Positions 45,225 through 55,720 of a stretch of 64,000 bases of DNA are shown here, one piece after another. The stretch's first letter is position 1. Each line of letters starts with the position of its first letter. Source of the stretch: Subsaximicrobium wynnwilliamsii (GTDB lineage: Bacteria > Bacteroidota > Bacteroidia > Flavobacteriales > Flavobacteriaceae); NCBI RefSeq assembly GCF_007997225.1, contig NZ_VORM01000023.1, positions 1-64,000 of the forward strand, read 5' to 3'. Below the pieces are notes generated by a model that ran no database searches, was not told the DNA's origin, and saw only the letters and a list, made by a program, of their open reading frames with translations. The position numbers were made by a program, and so were the translations under genes.

Positions 45225-46260
45225 TTTCACAGAGATGCGCGGAGTTTCACTGAGACACACAAAGAAGTGCATGGCTTTGCCCCTATATGAGATATGTCTC
45301 CAGAAAGGAGTTTCACTCCAATAGCTTCAGCCATAAAAAAATTCATTTGCTGGTTTAAACGCCAGATCTCACTTTGCTTTGTGAATCTCTGATTGATGGT
45401 TATTTCACAGAGATGCGCGGAGTTTCACTGAGACACACAAAGAAGTGCATGGCTTTGCCCTATATGAGATATGTCTCCAGAAAGGAGTTTCACTCCAAAA
45501 GCTTCAGCCATAAAAAAATTCATTTGCTGGTTTAAACGCCAGATCTCACTTTGCTTTGCGAATCTCTGATTGATGCTTATTTCACAGAGATGCGCGGAGT
45601 TTCACTGAGATACACAAAGAAGTGCTTGGGTTTGCTCTTTGATGAAATATGTCTCCAAAAAGGAATTTGACTCCAAAAGTTTCAGCCTTAAAAAAATTCA
45701 TTTGCTGGTTTTTAACGCCAGATCTCACTTTGCTTTGCGAATCTCTGCGTGATGGTTATTTCACAGAGATGCGCCGAGTTTCACGGAGGTACACAAAGAA
45801 ATGCATGGCTTTGCTCTTTGATGAAATATGACTCCAAAAAGGAATTTGACTCCAAAAGCTTTAGCCATAAAAAATTTCATTTGCTGGTTTAAACGCCAGA
45901 TCTCACTTTGCTTTGTGAATCTCTGCTTGATGGTTATTTCACAGAGATGCGCGGAGTTTCACTGAGATACACAAAGAAATGCATGGCTTTGCTCTTTGAT
46001 GAAATATGACTCCAAAAAGAAGTTTCACTCCAAAAGCTTTAGCCATAAAAAAATTCATTTGCTGGTTTAAACGCCAGATCTCACTTTGCTCTGCGAATCT
46101 CTGCGTAATAGCTGTTTCACAGAGATGTGTGGAGTTTCACTGAGATACGCAAAGGGAGTTGCTTGGTATTGGTGTTACTGAAAATAGGATCCCTTGAAGT
46201 AGGTCTATTGCCAAAAGCTTTAGCCATAAGGCATAATCAAAACAGGGTAAGCACGAGATG
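45225..46260. repeat. Six-copy 178 bp tandem repeat
   Basis: The landmark CACAGAGATG recurs at 45228, 45406, 45583, 45762, 45940 and 46118, a period of 177-179. Units share TTTCACTGAGA, CTTTAGCCATAAAAAAATTCA, and GCTGGTTTAAACGCCAGATC. ATCTCTG / CAGAGAT can form a stem in each. Copies diverge by a few percent and contain no conserved ORF. It fills the space between the convergent PiT and RDD genes. Confidence 0.85.
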
Positions 46261-46275
46261 CCTTCCGTGGTGTTT

Positions 46276-46785
46276 TTAGACTTCAACTGCTCTGCCAATT
46301 TCCTCTAAACCAATAACGGTATCTTTTTTAGCTTCATATTTCTTTTCATCCACCACGTAGGTTTTGGATAGGGAATCATGCCAGCCTTTGCCATCGGTCC
46401 CTAAAAAGGAAAACTGCTCAAACGGGATCAAACGACAAAGCGTGCGCAGTAAAATATCGGAAAAACCAGGTTTAGAGCCATCTTCGAGCACCACTTTGGT
46501 TTGGGTTATGTATTTACCAATGGATTTTGAAGTCAAGCTTTCAATGATGACGTAGTACACAAACAGAATTCCAAAACCGAAGACATAGTCCATTAATCGA
46601 CTTTCCGACTCCACCACAATATCATAGAGGGCGTAATCACCCGTTAGTTCGGCCATCAAAGCGATCACAACACCAATGCCTGCACCAATGATCATTTGTA
46701 TGATATAATCAACAATAAAGTTTCCGAAACGTTTGCCCTTACTGGCCAAAAGATCTGTTGTGATGGTAATGGACCGGGAATTCAT
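46276..46785 (-). CDS. RDD family membrane protein
   Basis: The 169-residue protein has RDD features: first span with R and D (about GKRFGNFIVDYIIQMIIGAG, 17-36), a second span near 68-90, and KGWHDSLSKTYVV (133-145) as the closing motif. Function unknown. It is not closely similar to the cassette RDD protein at 709. Stand-alone gene. Confidence 0.85.
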   Translation of the reverse strand: MNSRSITITTDLLASKGKRFGNFIVDYIIQMIIGAGIGVVIALMAELTGDYALYDIVVESESRLMDYVFGFGILFVYYVIIESLTSKSIGKYITQTKVVLEDGSKPGFSDILLRTLCRLIPFEQFSFLGTDGKGWHDSLSKTYVVDEKKYEAKKDTVIGLEEIGRAVEV

Positions 46786-46945
46786 AAGCGTTTAATTTGG
46801 GGGTTTAGCTCTCAAATATAAAAGTAAAAATCAAAACTCCACTATCCTTTCGACCATCGGCAAAAAAAAACAGCATCATGGAAACATCCAAATGCTGTTT
46901 TTGTTGCCAATACCTAATTTTATCGGCTCAATTTACTTACGTACT

Positions 46946-49438
46946 TTAACTGCCGCACATCAAACAATCATCGCCTTCTGCTTCTTTGGCTTGCACAATC
47001 AAGGCTTTCATTTCCTCAGCACTCATTGGCGCTACTTCCTCAGGTTCCGGAGTTGATTTATTTGCAAATTTCTCGGCCGTTTTTGCGGCAGTCTCTTTTT
47101 GTTTTGCCAAGACTTTGGTTTGCTCAACATTGTCACCCTCCACTTCTTCCTGGATTGGCTGCTCCAACTTTTTCTTGTTCAAAGTAAATTTGATGGCATC
47201 AACAGCGCTCTTTGTTCTCAGGTAATACATGCCTGTTTTGAGTCCGCTCTTCCAAGCATAAAAATGCATGGAGGTTAACTTGGCCATGTTTGCGCCTTCC
47301 ATGAACAAATTGAGCGATTGGGATTGGTCAATGAAATAACCTCTTTGGCGTGACATATCGATAATGTCTTTCATACTGAGCTCCCATACCGTTTTGTATA
47401 GTTCTTTGAGGTCCTGCGGAATGCCTTCAATATCTTGAACAGAGCCGTTGGCACGCATGATATCCTGTTTCAGGGTTTCGTTCCAAAGACCCAATTCCAC
47501 TAGATCCTCCAGCAAATGCTTGTTCACTACGATAAATTCGCCAGACAGCACACGACGTGTATAGATGTTTGAAGTATAAGGTTCAAAACACTCATTGTTA
47601 CCTAAAATCTGTGAAGTAGATGCGGTTGGCATAGGCGCCACCAATAAGGAGTTACGCACCCCGTGCTTCATGATGCTTTTTCGAAGTTTTGCCCAATCCC
47701 ATCTGCCGCTAAGATCTTCGTCTTTAACACCCCAAAGGTTGTGCTGAAATTCGCCTTGGCTTATAGGAGACCCTTCATAAGACTGATAAGGCCCATCGGC
47801 TTTTGCTTCTTCCATACTTGCGGTTAATGCCGCAAAATATAAGGTTTCAAAAATATCCTTGTTCAACTGTTTGGCCTCGTCACTGGTAAAAGGCAATCTC
47901 AATGTGATAAACGCATCTGCCAAGCCTTGCACGCCAAGTCCAACAGGTCTGTGACGGAAATTGGAATTCTCTGCCTCTTTTACCGGATAGTAATTGCGAT
48001 CAATCACACGGTTTAGGTTTTTGGTCACGCGTTTGGTAATCTTAAACAATTCCTTGTGATCAAACTCGCCGTTCTTGATGAACATTGGCAAGGCAATCGA
48101 TGCCAAATTACACACCGCAACCTCGTCTGGAGCAGTGTACTCCATGATCTCTGTACATAAATTCGAGGAACGAATAGTCCCTAAATTTTTCTGATTGGAT
48201 TTGCGGTTGGCTGCATCTTTGTACAACATGTACGGTGTGCCCGTTTCAATCTGTGATTCCAAGATTTTCTCCCAAAGCTCCCGAGCCCTGATGGTTTTGC
48301 GTCCTTTGCCTTCAGCTTCATATTTGAGATACAGTGCTTCAAACTCTTCGCTATGGGTTTCTGGTAATCCCGGACATTCATTCGGGCACATTAAGGTCCA
48401 TTTTCCATTTTCCTCAACGCGTTTCATGAACAAATCTGAAATCCACATGGCATAGAACAAATCCCTGGCGCGCATTTCCTCTTTTCCGTGGTTCTTTTTA
48501 AGGTCCAGAAAATCGAAGATATCGGCATGCCAAGTTTCGATGTAAATGGCAAAGCTTCCTTTGCGCTTGCCACCACCTTGATCTACGTAGCGAGCGGTAT
48601 CGTTGAACACCTTCAGCATGGGCACAATGCCATTAGAAGTTCCGTTGGTACCAGAGATGTAACTTCCGGTAGCGCGAACATTGTGTATGGCCAGACCAAT
48701 TCCGCCGGCAGATTGAGAAATCTTAGCGGTCTGTTTTAACGTGTCATAAATGCCGTCGATGCTGTCATCCTTCATCGTCAAGAGAAAACAGGAAGACATT
48801 TGCGGTTTAGGTGTGCCCGAGTTAAAAAGTGTTGGTGTAGCGTGTGTAAAGTATTTTTTAGACATGAGTTCATAGGTCTCAAGTGCCGATTCCAAGTCAT
48901 TCAAATGAATCCCGATGGAAACCCTCATAAGCATGTGCTGTGGACGTTCGGCAATCTCACCATTCAATTTTAGAAGGTAAGAACGCTCCAAGGTTTTAAA
49001 GCCGAAATAATCGTAGTTGAAATCGCGGTTGTAGATAATGGTCGAATCCAATTGATCCTTATTATCCATAATGACTTTATACACCTCATCAGAGAGAAGC
49101 GGCGCTTTCTTGCCCGTTCTCGGGTTCACATAAACGTACAGATCGTGCATGACCTCGCTAAAGGTTTTTTTGGTGTTTTTGTGTAAGTTAGACACAGAAA
49201 TTCGCGCTGCCAATTTCGCATAATCGGGATGTGAAGTGGTTAGGGTGGCAGCAACTTCTGCAGCCAAATTATCCAAGGCACTAGTGGTCACGCCATCATA
49301 CAAACCTTCAATTACTCGCATCGCCACTTTAACAGGATCTACAATTTCATTAAGGCCATAGCAGAGTTTGCGCACTCTGGCGGTAATTTTGTCGAACATC
49401 ATTGGTTCTTTTCTTCCGTCTCTTTTTATTACAACCAT
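46946..49438 (-). CDS. nrdA: Class I ribonucleotide reductase, alpha subunit
   Basis: The 830-residue catalytic subunit reduces ribonucleotides to deoxyribonucleotides. An N-terminal ATP-cone (about 1-90, [16 protein letters not shown]) gives allosteric activity control. Active-site residues lie in [14 protein letters not shown] (disulfide Cys) and [20 protein letters not shown] (thiyl Cys and Glu). The redox pair CLMCGS closes the C-terminus. A 40-residue acidic/Lys-rich stretch precedes it ([12 protein letters not shown] to [11 protein letters not shown]), longer than in E. coli. nrdB is upstream on the same strand, 217 bases away. Confidence 0.97.
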   Translation of the reverse strand: MVVIKRDGRKEPMMFDKITARVRKLCYGLNEIVDPVKVAMRVIEGLYDGVTTSALDNLAAEVAATLTTSHPDYAKLAARISVSNLHKNTKKTFSEVMHDLYVYVNPRTGKKAPLLSDEVYKVIMDNKDQLDSTIIYNRDFNYDYFGFKTLERSYLLKLNGEIAERPQHMLMRVSIGIHLNDLESALETYELMSKKYFTHATPTLFNSGTPKPQMSSCFLLTMKDDSIDGIYDTLKQTAKISQSAGGIGLAIHNVRATGSYISGTNGTSNGIVPMLKVFNDTARYVDQGGGKRKGSFAIYIETWHADIFDFLDLKKNHGKEEMRARDLFYAMWISDLFMKRVEENGKWTLMCPNECPGLPETHSEEFEALYLKYEAEGKGRKTIRARELWEKILESQIETGTPYMLYKDAANRKSNQKNLGTIRSSNLCTEIMEYTAPDEVAVCNLASIALPMFIKNGEFDHKELFKITKRVTKNLNRVIDRNYYPVKEAENSNFRHRPVGLGVQGLADAFITLRLPFTSDEAKQLNKDIFETLYFAALTASMEEAKADGPYQSYEGSPISQGEFQHNLWGVKDEDLSGRWDWAKLRKSIMKHGVRNSLLVAPMPTASTSQILGNNECFEPYTSNIYTRRVLSGEFIVVNKHLLEDLVELGLWNETLKQDIMRANGSVQDIEGIPQDLKELYKTVWELSMKDIIDMSRQRGYFIDQSQSLNLFMEGANMAKLTSMHFYAWKSGLKTGMYYLRTKSAVDAIKFTLNKKKLEQPIQEEVEGDNVEQTKVLAKQKETAAKTAEKFANKSTPEPEEVAPMSAEEMKALIVQAKEAEGDDCLMCGS

Positions 49439-49655
49439 ACTTTCCCGTTTTTTCTTCTGAAATACAGGATTTCAGAATTTGTTAATTGATGAATGAATTT
49501 TGAACTAAAATCCTAAATTTATGCTTTGATTTTGAGATAAGAGATCCGCTTCCCTACTCAGGAATTCCAACAAACTCGACTTTAAATCTATAGTATTTTG
49601 AGGTGTCGCCTTTTAAGTTGATATAAAATTTCAACGGAAGGCCTTACCAATATCT

Positions 49656-50636
49656 TTAAAAGTCAGCGTCAAAACTGAACTTATCCTTCTCATCCTCTTT
49701 GCTCATTACACCTGCCTTTTGATACTCTGCAACACGTTTTTCAAAGAAATTGGTTTTTCCTTGCAGTGAGATCATATCCATAAAATCGAAAGGATTGGCC
49801 GTGTTGTATTCTTTCTCACATTCCAGCTCCACCAAAAGACGGTCGGTTACAAACTCGAGGTATTGGGACATTAGCTTGGCGTTCATCCCAATTAAACTCG
49901 CTGGTAGTGACTCTGTAATAAATTCACGCTCAATAGTTAAGGCATCCACTAGAATCTCTCTAATACGCGCCTTAGGGACTTTATTAATGAGATGCTTGTT
50001 ATGCAAATGCACTGCAAAATCGGCGTGTACGCCTTCATCCCTTGAAATCAGTTCGTTTGAAAAGGTCAATCCAGGCATTAAGCCTCTTTTCTTCAACCAG
50101 AAAATAGAACAAAACGCTCCAGAGAAGAAAATCCCCTCCACAGCAGCAAAAGCGATCAAACGCTCTGCAAAGCTTGGCGAATCGATCCATTTCAAGGCCC
50201 AGTCTGCTTTTTTCTTGATCGCAGGAAAATTTTCAATAGCGTTGAAAAGCAAATCTTTTTCTTCTTCATCCTTGACGTAAGTATCAATCAAGAGCGAATA
50301 GGTTTCACTATGAATGTTTTCCATCATGATTTGGAAACCATAGAAGAATTTCGCCTCACTATACTGCACCTCATTAACGAAGTTTTCCGCTAGGTTTTCA
50401 TTGACAATACCGTCACTGGCAGCGAAAAAGGCCAAAATATGTTTGATGAAATAACGCTCATCGTCGTTAAGCTTGTTTTTCCAATCGCTCAAATCCTGAT
50501 GCAGATCAATTTCTTCTGCAGTCCAAAAACTAGCTTCAGATTTTTTATACCATTCCCAAATATCATGATGTTTGATTGGAAAGATGACGAATCTATCTTT
50601 ATTTTCCTGTAAAATTGGTTCTGTGATTTGAGACAT
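49656..50636 (-). CDS. nrdB: Class I ribonucleotide reductase, beta subunit
   Basis: The 326-residue radical-generating subunit. Diiron ligands are in the helices around [15 protein letters not shown] and [16 protein letters not shown], with the earlier [20 protein letters not shown] segment. The radical Tyr sits in SETYSLL. C-terminal KFSFDADF matches the tail that docks to NrdA. It is read before nrdA in one unit. Confidence 0.96.
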   Translation of the reverse strand: MSQITEPILQENKDRFVIFPIKHHDIWEWYKKSEASFWTAEEIDLHQDLSDWKNKLNDDERYFIKHILAFFAASDGIVNENLAENFVNEVQYSEAKFFYGFQIMMENIHSETYSLLIDTYVKDEEEKDLLFNAIENFPAIKKKADWALKWIDSPSFAERLIAFAAVEGIFFSGAFCSIFWLKKRGLMPGLTFSNELISRDEGVHADFAVHLHNKHLINKVPKARIREILVDALTIEREFITESLPASLIGMNAKLMSQYLEFVTDRLLVELECEKEYNTANPFDFMDMISLQGKTNFFEKRVAEYQKAGVMSKEDEKDKFSFDADF

Positions 50637-50921
50637 GCCTTAGTTTTTTTTGGATTATTTGGATTGAAACATTGTTTCGACTTGGGACTAACAAAGATTG
50701 GAAAACGCAGTGAATATTTTCGGCATTTCGAACAAAGCTTTTCAACAAGTTTTTAACAATACGATTTTTATCCAAAAATCCAGCAGCTGTTTATATTTTA
50801 GAATAAAACATTAAAGACCAGATAGTTATTCGAGAAAGTAAGACTTTCATAAAGTAAGCAAATTACTGTTAAAACACCCTTCGACAGTGATGTTACCTAG
50901 CTTAGGAAGACTAAAAGACAC

Positions 50922-50950
50922 ATAAAAAAAAGAGCGTTAAAAACGCTCTT
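50922..50950 (-). terminator. Hairpin of twin unit 1
   Basis: AAGAGCGTT-AAA-AACGCTCTT, with T8 on the minus strand and C6 on the plus side. It reads as a minus-strand terminator for a short transcript rather than for nrdB, which starts beyond it. Confidence 0.6.
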
Positions 50951-51023
50951 CCCCCCTTAAATATTAACTAAACTAACTCAAATAAGTGATGAAAATAACT
51001 TCTCTTCTGTTCAATGAGAAATT

Positions 51024-51054
51024 GACAAAAAAGTCAGGCCGAGACCTGACTTTT
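51024..51054 (-). terminator. Hairpin of twin unit 2
   Basis: AAAAGTCAGG-CCGAGA-CCTGACTTTT, T-rich on the minus strand. Flanked by TTAAATATTAATAG, like unit 1. Confidence 0.6.
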
Positions 51055-51316
51055 AAATATTAATAGTAACTAAAAACTCAATAAATCCCCACATTCATAA
51101 AGTAAATAGAACTAATAATAGCTTGTCAAATTACTTTCAGTTCAAATATTAAAAATATAAGGGAAATGCCAAGCACCAAATGTATCTTTGGTTAAAAAAG
51201 CTGTATAACTGGTAAAAATTCGTAGTCCAGAATTACAAGGGGTGTTACAAAAATTCTCATTATACGCAAAATTGGACTAACCATACATTTAAGCTCTTAA
51301 TTACAGCAAATAATTC

Positions 51317-51324
51317 TATATTTG
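51317..51324 (+). promoter_or_regulatory. -7 box of the LytTR operon
   Basis: TATATTTG, five bases before the ATG at 51330; suggests a leaderless message. Confidence 0.55.
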
Positions 51325-51329
51325 ATATT

Positions 51330-52067
51330 ATGATCAAGGCAGTTATAGTAGATGATGAACCTAAAGCCATCCAAAGTTTATCTTGGGAGCTATCCCATTT
51401 TAGCAAAAATGTGCAAATCATCAATACGTTTACCAGCCCAGAAGAAGCCATAGTTTATATCAACAAAAACACCTTAGACTGTCTGTTTCTGGACATTCAA
51501 ATGCCCACTATGGATGGCTTTCAATTTTTAGAGCGCCTATCTAATAAGGAAATGGCTGTAGTAATTACCACGGCTTATGATGAGTTTGCCATAAAAGCCT
51601 TAAAGCACGAGGCTATAGATTACCTATTAAAACCTATTGACTCTGACGATCTTGAGCAAACCATTGAGAAAATAACCAAATTCAAATTGCGATCCAGTTC
51701 GAACACCTCCAAAATTGAGGAGGTATTGGAAAGTCTTACCGAACGTTTTGATAACAAAAAAATTACCATCAATACCGATGGCAGATTGTTATTTTTAGAC
51801 ATTGAGGATATTATTTTCGTGGAATCTGACGGCAACTATTCCATAATCTATACAATGGATAACAAAAAAATAGTGATTACAAAAAAACTCAAAGAAGTGG
51901 ACGCCTTATTGCCAGATCATTTTTTCTTTAGAATCCATAACTCCTTTATCGTGAACTTGACTAAAATTAAAGAATTCGTGAAAAATCACGGTTATGTGGT
52001 CATGACCTCCAATCATAAGATTCCTGTGGCCCGCCAAAGGAAATCTGAATTTTTAGAAAAACTTTGA
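51330..52067 (+). CDS. LytTR-family response regulator
   Basis: The 245-residue protein has a receiver domain (1-120) with acidic D8/D9, phospho-acceptor D55 (LFLDIQMP) and Lys in YLLKPID. A LytTR DNA-binding domain (about 145-243, IIFVESDGNYSIIYT, HNSFIVNL) follows. The stop is one base from the TTG start of the histidine kinase, so the two form a two-component pair. Confidence 0.93.
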   Translation: MIKAVIVDDEPKAIQSLSWELSHFSKNVQIINTFTSPEEAIVYINKNTLDCLFLDIQMPTMDGFQFLERLSNKEMAVVITTAYDEFAIKALKHEAIDYLLKPIDSDDLEQTIEKITKFKLRSSSNTSKIEEVLESLTERFDNKKITINTDGRLLFLDIEDIIFVESDGNYSIIYTMDNKKIVITKKLKEVDALLPDHFFFRIHNSFIVNLTKIKEFVKNHGYVVMTSNHKIPVARQRKSEFLEKL

Positions 52068-52068
52068 C

Positions 52069-54063
52069 TTGAAACTTTGCAAAACCCATAAGCGCATCCA
52101 GATACCACACTTGTATGTTTTGATGCTTTTGTGTGGCTTAATGTGCCCTTTAGGAAGCGGTGCACAGGATGATAAGGATCAGAACACAGTGTTTAAAACT
52201 GCTGTTGATCAATTGTTAGCCAATACTCCAAGAGACTATACCTCCATAAATGATGTTTTGTATCCCTATAGGGGTGACAGCATCAAACTCAAACAGTTCA
52301 TATCAAAAGCAAAAAACGAGAACTACTTAGAAGGCGAATCTTATGCACTCAATGTTTTAGGTGTTTTGTATCGAAATATTTCACAATATGAGCGTTCCAT
52401 AAAACTGCATAAAAAAGCAAGGGAATTGGCACAAGTTGCAGATAATGTAGAATTAAGGGTTATAAGCCTCAACAATGTTGGTGTTGCCTACAGGCGCATG
52501 AACCTTGTAAAACCGGCGTTGGACTTTCACACTAAGGCACTTGATATATCTAGCGCTCTAAAAAACCCATCGCAGGAGATCCAACACAATATTGCCGTTT
52601 CCCACAACAGTATTGGCAATATTTATCTTGTGCTTGAGCAGTATGATTTGGCAATGAAACAATTTCAAAAATCCTTGATCATTGAGAAAAAAGAAGGTAA
52701 TCAATTGGGCTTGGCAATCAATTACCAAAATATTGGCTATGCCTACGAGCAAAAAGGAGATCTTGAAAATGCACTTAGAAATTACAAGTTGTCTCTCGAT
52801 TTCAACAACCAGATCAATTCCAATTTGGGTCGCGTAATTTGCTATAACAGCATAGGCGCAGTTTACATCAAGCAAAAAAAGTACATTGATGCCAAAATGA
52901 TCATTGAAAAAGCGTTAGAAAAAGTGCTTATAATTGGCGACCAGTTTTACGTCGCCGAATCTTACATTAATTTAGGTTGGGTGCAAGAGGAAATGGGCCA
53001 ATTAGAAGCTTCAGAGCGCAACCTAAATAAGGGTTTGAATATTGCCAAAGCGCATAATCTAAACTTCTATATTGTTGAGGCTGGCAAACATTTATCAGAT
53101 CTTTATGCAAAAAAAGGGAACTACGAGCTCGCACTGCAACATTTCACGGAGGCCATAACCATTGAAAAAAACATCAATAACGATCGCAATTTACGCTACG
53201 TAAACGATGTGATTATCCAATACGAAAATGAAGTCAAGAACAGGGAAATCAAAGCACTTGCCAATGAGAACGAACTTGTAAAATTCAAACTTGAGCGCAA
53301 CAAAACCATTTTTTGGTACTCGATCTTAGGTCTTGCCATCATCGCAGCTTCCTTGATTGCCGTTTACCGCAACCGCCAATTGCAACAAGAAAAACAAATT
53401 CTAACGCTAGAACAAGACATGTTGAGAAATCAAATGAATCCACATTTTATCTTCAACTCGCTCAATTCCATTAAACTCTACATCATTAATAATGAGAAAG
53501 AAAATGCGGTGTATTATCTCAATAAATTTTCAAAATTAATACGTAAAATATTGGTGGCCTCCACAGAAAAGGAAACCACTTTGGCAGACGAGTTGGATAC
53601 CATGCAACTCTATATGACTATTGAGAACATACGATTTGATGACCAAATACTATTTAATATCAAAGTTGAGGACACCATTAATACAGCGAGCATTAAAATA
53701 CCATCGCTAATTTTGCAACCATTTTTGGAAAATGCCCTTTGGCACGGCTTATCTTCCAAAGCCGATGATAAAAAAATAAAACTGCATGTGTATCGCACAT
53801 CAGAAGATATGGTGGATATCGCTATAACCGATAATGGCATCGGCAGAAAAGAAGCTGCTAAAATCAAGAGCGGCAAGTACCTAAAACGCAAATCCATGGG
53901 CATCGCCATTACTAAAGCCCGATTAGCCAATTTCTCTAAAAGTTATACCGAAGACTATCAAATTAATATTGAGGATTTGTATGACAACTCTGGAAACAAA
54001 GCCATTGGCACGCGCATTTTGGTGAGAATACCAACGCGTACAACGGCTATGAGAACCGCTTAA
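52069..54063 (+). CDS. TPR-containing LytS-type sensor histidine kinase
   Basis: The 664-residue protein begins at a TTG codon (52069) that keeps a full signal sequence (MKLCKTHKRIQIPHL then a hydrophobic run to about residue 33); a later ATG at 52123 would lose its charged start. Tetratricopeptide repeats fill about 75-380 in the periplasm, followed by one membrane span (about 412-432), a HisKA-type box NQMNPHFIFNSLNSIKLYI (phospho-His in PHFIFNS) and a HATPase domain (DNGIGRKEA). The kinase partner of the LytTR regulator just upstream. Signal sensed unknown. Confidence 0.92.
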   Translation: MKLCKTHKRIQIPHLYVLMLLCGLMCPLGSGAQDDKDQNTVFKTAVDQLLANTPRDYTSINDVLYPYRGDSIKLKQFISKAKNENYLEGESYALNVLGVLYRNISQYERSIKLHKKARELAQVADNVELRVISLNNVGVAYRRMNLVKPALDFHTKALDISSALKNPSQEIQHNIAVSHNSIGNIYLVLEQYDLAMKQFQKSLIIEKKEGNQLGLAINYQNIGYAYEQKGDLENALRNYKLSLDFNNQINSNLGRVICYNSIGAVYIKQKKYIDAKMIIEKALEKVLIIGDQFYVAESYINLGWVQEEMGQLEASERNLNKGLNIAKAHNLNFYIVEAGKHLSDLYAKKGNYELALQHFTEAITIEKNINNDRNLRYVNDVIIQYENEVKNREIKALANENELVKFKLERNKTIFWYSILGLAIIAASLIAVYRNRQLQQEKQILTLEQDMLRNQMNPHFIFNSLNSIKLYIINNEKENAVYYLNKFSKLIRKILVASTEKETTLADELDTMQLYMTIENIRFDDQILFNIKVEDTINTASIKIPSLILQPFLENALWHGLSSKADDKKIKLHVYRTSEDMVDIAITDNGIGRKEAAKIKSGKYLKRKSMGIAITKARLANFSKSYTEDYQINIEDLYDNSGNKAIGTRILVRIPTRTTAMRTA

Positions 54064-54121
54064 GGTCTAAGGGGGTGATTCAATTGAATAGGGTCACTAT
54101 CAAACCCAAGTTTTGCCAGTC

Positions 54122-54685
54122 TTAAAGCTTATTCGCCACCTTTTCCAACTCGGCATACCAATCTTCTCCAAATTTTCTAATCAGCCCCTCTTTTACAAAT
54201 TTATAAATGGGCACCTGCAATTCTTTACCAAGTGTGCAAGCATCATCGCAAATTTCCCAACGGTCATAATTTACTGCTGAAAATTCAGAATAGTCCTTAA
54301 TCCTTACTGGATATAGATGGCACGACACTGGTTTTTTCCATGAGATTTCGCCTTGGTTATAGGCTTCTTCAATACCGCAGAGCGCAGTTTTGTTTTTGCC
54401 AAAAATCACGTATGCGCAATCGGCACCGTCTATCAATGGTGTTTCATGCTCGCCAAATTCTGTGGTAATGTGTGTGCCCTGTTTCTCTATGGCTTCAATG
54501 CCTTGCTTCCTAAGAAAAGGTTTTACTTTAGGATAGATATCTTTAAGGATCTGCGTTTCTTCAAGTTCCAGCGGCGCTCCAGCATCGCCATTAATGCAGC
54601 AAGCTCCTTTGCATGCGCTAAGATTGCACACAAAATCCTTCTCTATAATATCTTCTGAAACTATGGCCTTACCGAGTTGAAACAT
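54122..54685 (-). CDS. DUF3109 family Cys-rich protein
   Basis: The 187-residue protein carries conserved cysteines (FVCNLSACKGACCINGDAG, DCAYVIF, ALCGIEEA, SCHLYPVR, ICDDACTLG) suited to binding a metal or iron-sulfur cluster, as in DUF3109. No signal peptide. Function unknown. It diverges from marC; both have TACTTTTG -7 boxes (54714-54721 on minus, 54768-54775 on plus). Confidence 0.85.
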   Translation of the reverse strand: MFQLGKAIVSEDIIEKDFVCNLSACKGACCINGDAGAPLELEETQILKDIYPKVKPFLRKQGIEAIEKQGTHITTEFGEHETPLIDGADCAYVIFGKNKTALCGIEEAYNQGEISWKKPVSCHLYPVRIKDYSEFSAVNYDRWEICDDACTLGKELQVPIYKFVKEGLIRKFGEDWYAELEKVANKL

Positions 54686-54713
54686 CGCTGAATTTTAGTA
54701 AAATATTAGGTTG

Positions 54714-54721
54714 CAAAAGTA
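54714..54721 (-). promoter_or_regulatory. -7 box of the DUF3109 gene
   Basis: TACTTTTG on the minus strand, 29 bases before the ATG. Confidence 0.55.
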
Positions 54722-54767
54722 GGCAAACTTTACGATTATTTAACGTTATAAATCATAAGCTAAGCAG

Positions 54768-54775
54768 TACTTTTG
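54768..54775 (+). promoter_or_regulatory. -7 box of the MarC gene
   Basis: TACTTTTG, 17 bases before the ATG at 54793. Confidence 0.55.
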
Positions 54776-54792
54776 CCAAAAATTTTTTTAAT

Positions 54793-55386
54793 ATGGACCT
54801 TCAGCTCAACATAAAGGAAATATTTACCGCGTTCATGATTTTATTCGCGGTTATTGATATCGTTGGTAATATTCCCATTGTAATCGATCTTCGTAAAAAA
54901 GCGGGTCATATCGAGAGCGGAAAAGCATCCATAATCGCTGGTGTGATCATGGTGATTTTTCTGTTTCTGGGACAGACCATTTTATCATTGATTGGCTTAG
55001 GCGTCAACTCCTTCGCGGTTGCTGGATCTTTCATTCTGTTTTTTATTGCACTTGAAATGATTTTAGGCATAACCTTATACAAGGAAGATGAAAATGCGGC
55101 GATGACTGCATCGGTGTTTCCATTGGCCTTCCCGTTAATTGCTGGCCCTGGAAGTTTAACCACGCTACTGTCACTTAGGGCAGAATACCGTATAGAAAAT
55201 ATTATTGTTGCGGTGGTACTGAATGTTATCATTATCTTTGTGGTATTAAAAACCTCATCCAGAATTGAGCGTATGATCGGTCAAAATGGGATCAATATCA
55301 TAAGAAAAGTATTTGGTGTGATCTTATTGGCTATTGCGGTAAAACTATTTGCCTACAATATCAAGGCGCTCTTTGAACTGGTATAA
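54793..55386 (+). CDS. MarC family integral membrane protein
   Basis: The 197-residue protein has six hydrophobic spans, with MarC features FAVIDIVGNIPIVIDL (18-33) and PLAFPLIAGPGSLTTLLSL (about 111-129). The former link to multiple antibiotic resistance was not upheld for E. coli MarC; the role is unknown. A 67-residue membrane protein follows after five bases. Confidence 0.9.
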   Translation: MDLQLNIKEIFTAFMILFAVIDIVGNIPIVIDLRKKAGHIESGKASIIAGVIMVIFLFLGQTILSLIGLGVNSFAVAGSFILFFIALEMILGITLYKEDENAAMTASVFPLAFPLIAGPGSLTTLLSLRAEYRIENIIVAVVLNVIIIFVVLKTSSRIERMIGQNGINIIRKVFGVILLAIAVKLFAYNIKALFELV

Positions 55387-55391
55387 AATAA

Positions 55392-55595
55392 ATGAAAATG
55401 AAAATTCTTAGCATCATTCTTAGCGTTCTTGCGATTGCAATTGTGGTTTTCAACGTAACCAAATTAGATTTCAACAATTTATTTGCAGGAGATAGTCTAA
55501 CGGCATTGATTTGCATCACAGCCTCACTTTGTGCAATTTTACTGCTTCAAATCCTTAGCGTTTCCAAAAAAATAGAGCAGAAGGTTAAGTCTTAA
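55392..55595 (+). CDS. Small membrane protein downstream of MarC
   Basis: The 67-residue protein has two membrane spans (about 5-22 and 37-56) and a Lys-rich tail. It is spaced five bases from the MarC gene, so it is co-expressed. Family not recognised. Confidence 0.65.
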   Translation: MKMKILSIILSVLAIAIVVFNVTKLDFNNLFAGDSLTALICITASLCAILLLQILSVSKKIEQKVKS

Positions 55596-55720
55596 GACTT
55601 AGAACCTTTATAAAGTTACTTCCTAATTTGAGTGGTATAAAAACTTGTGGAGTTATAAAAGCAGTTCGCTAGATCTACCCAACCATCTGCCAATTGCTTT
55701 GTTTTCACTTCTGAAGGATT

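Larger units (their letters stand above)
50637..51316. other. Non-coding stretch with two terminator-like hairpins
   Basis: No supported ORF in about 680 bases. Two related units of about 104 bp lie at 50926-51075, each with a strong hairpin and a shared TTAAATATTAA word; see separate entries. Confidence 0.5.

Noticed and set aside
45649-45831. 60-codon ORF inside the 178 bp repeats
   Set aside because: The frame is not kept in the other five units.
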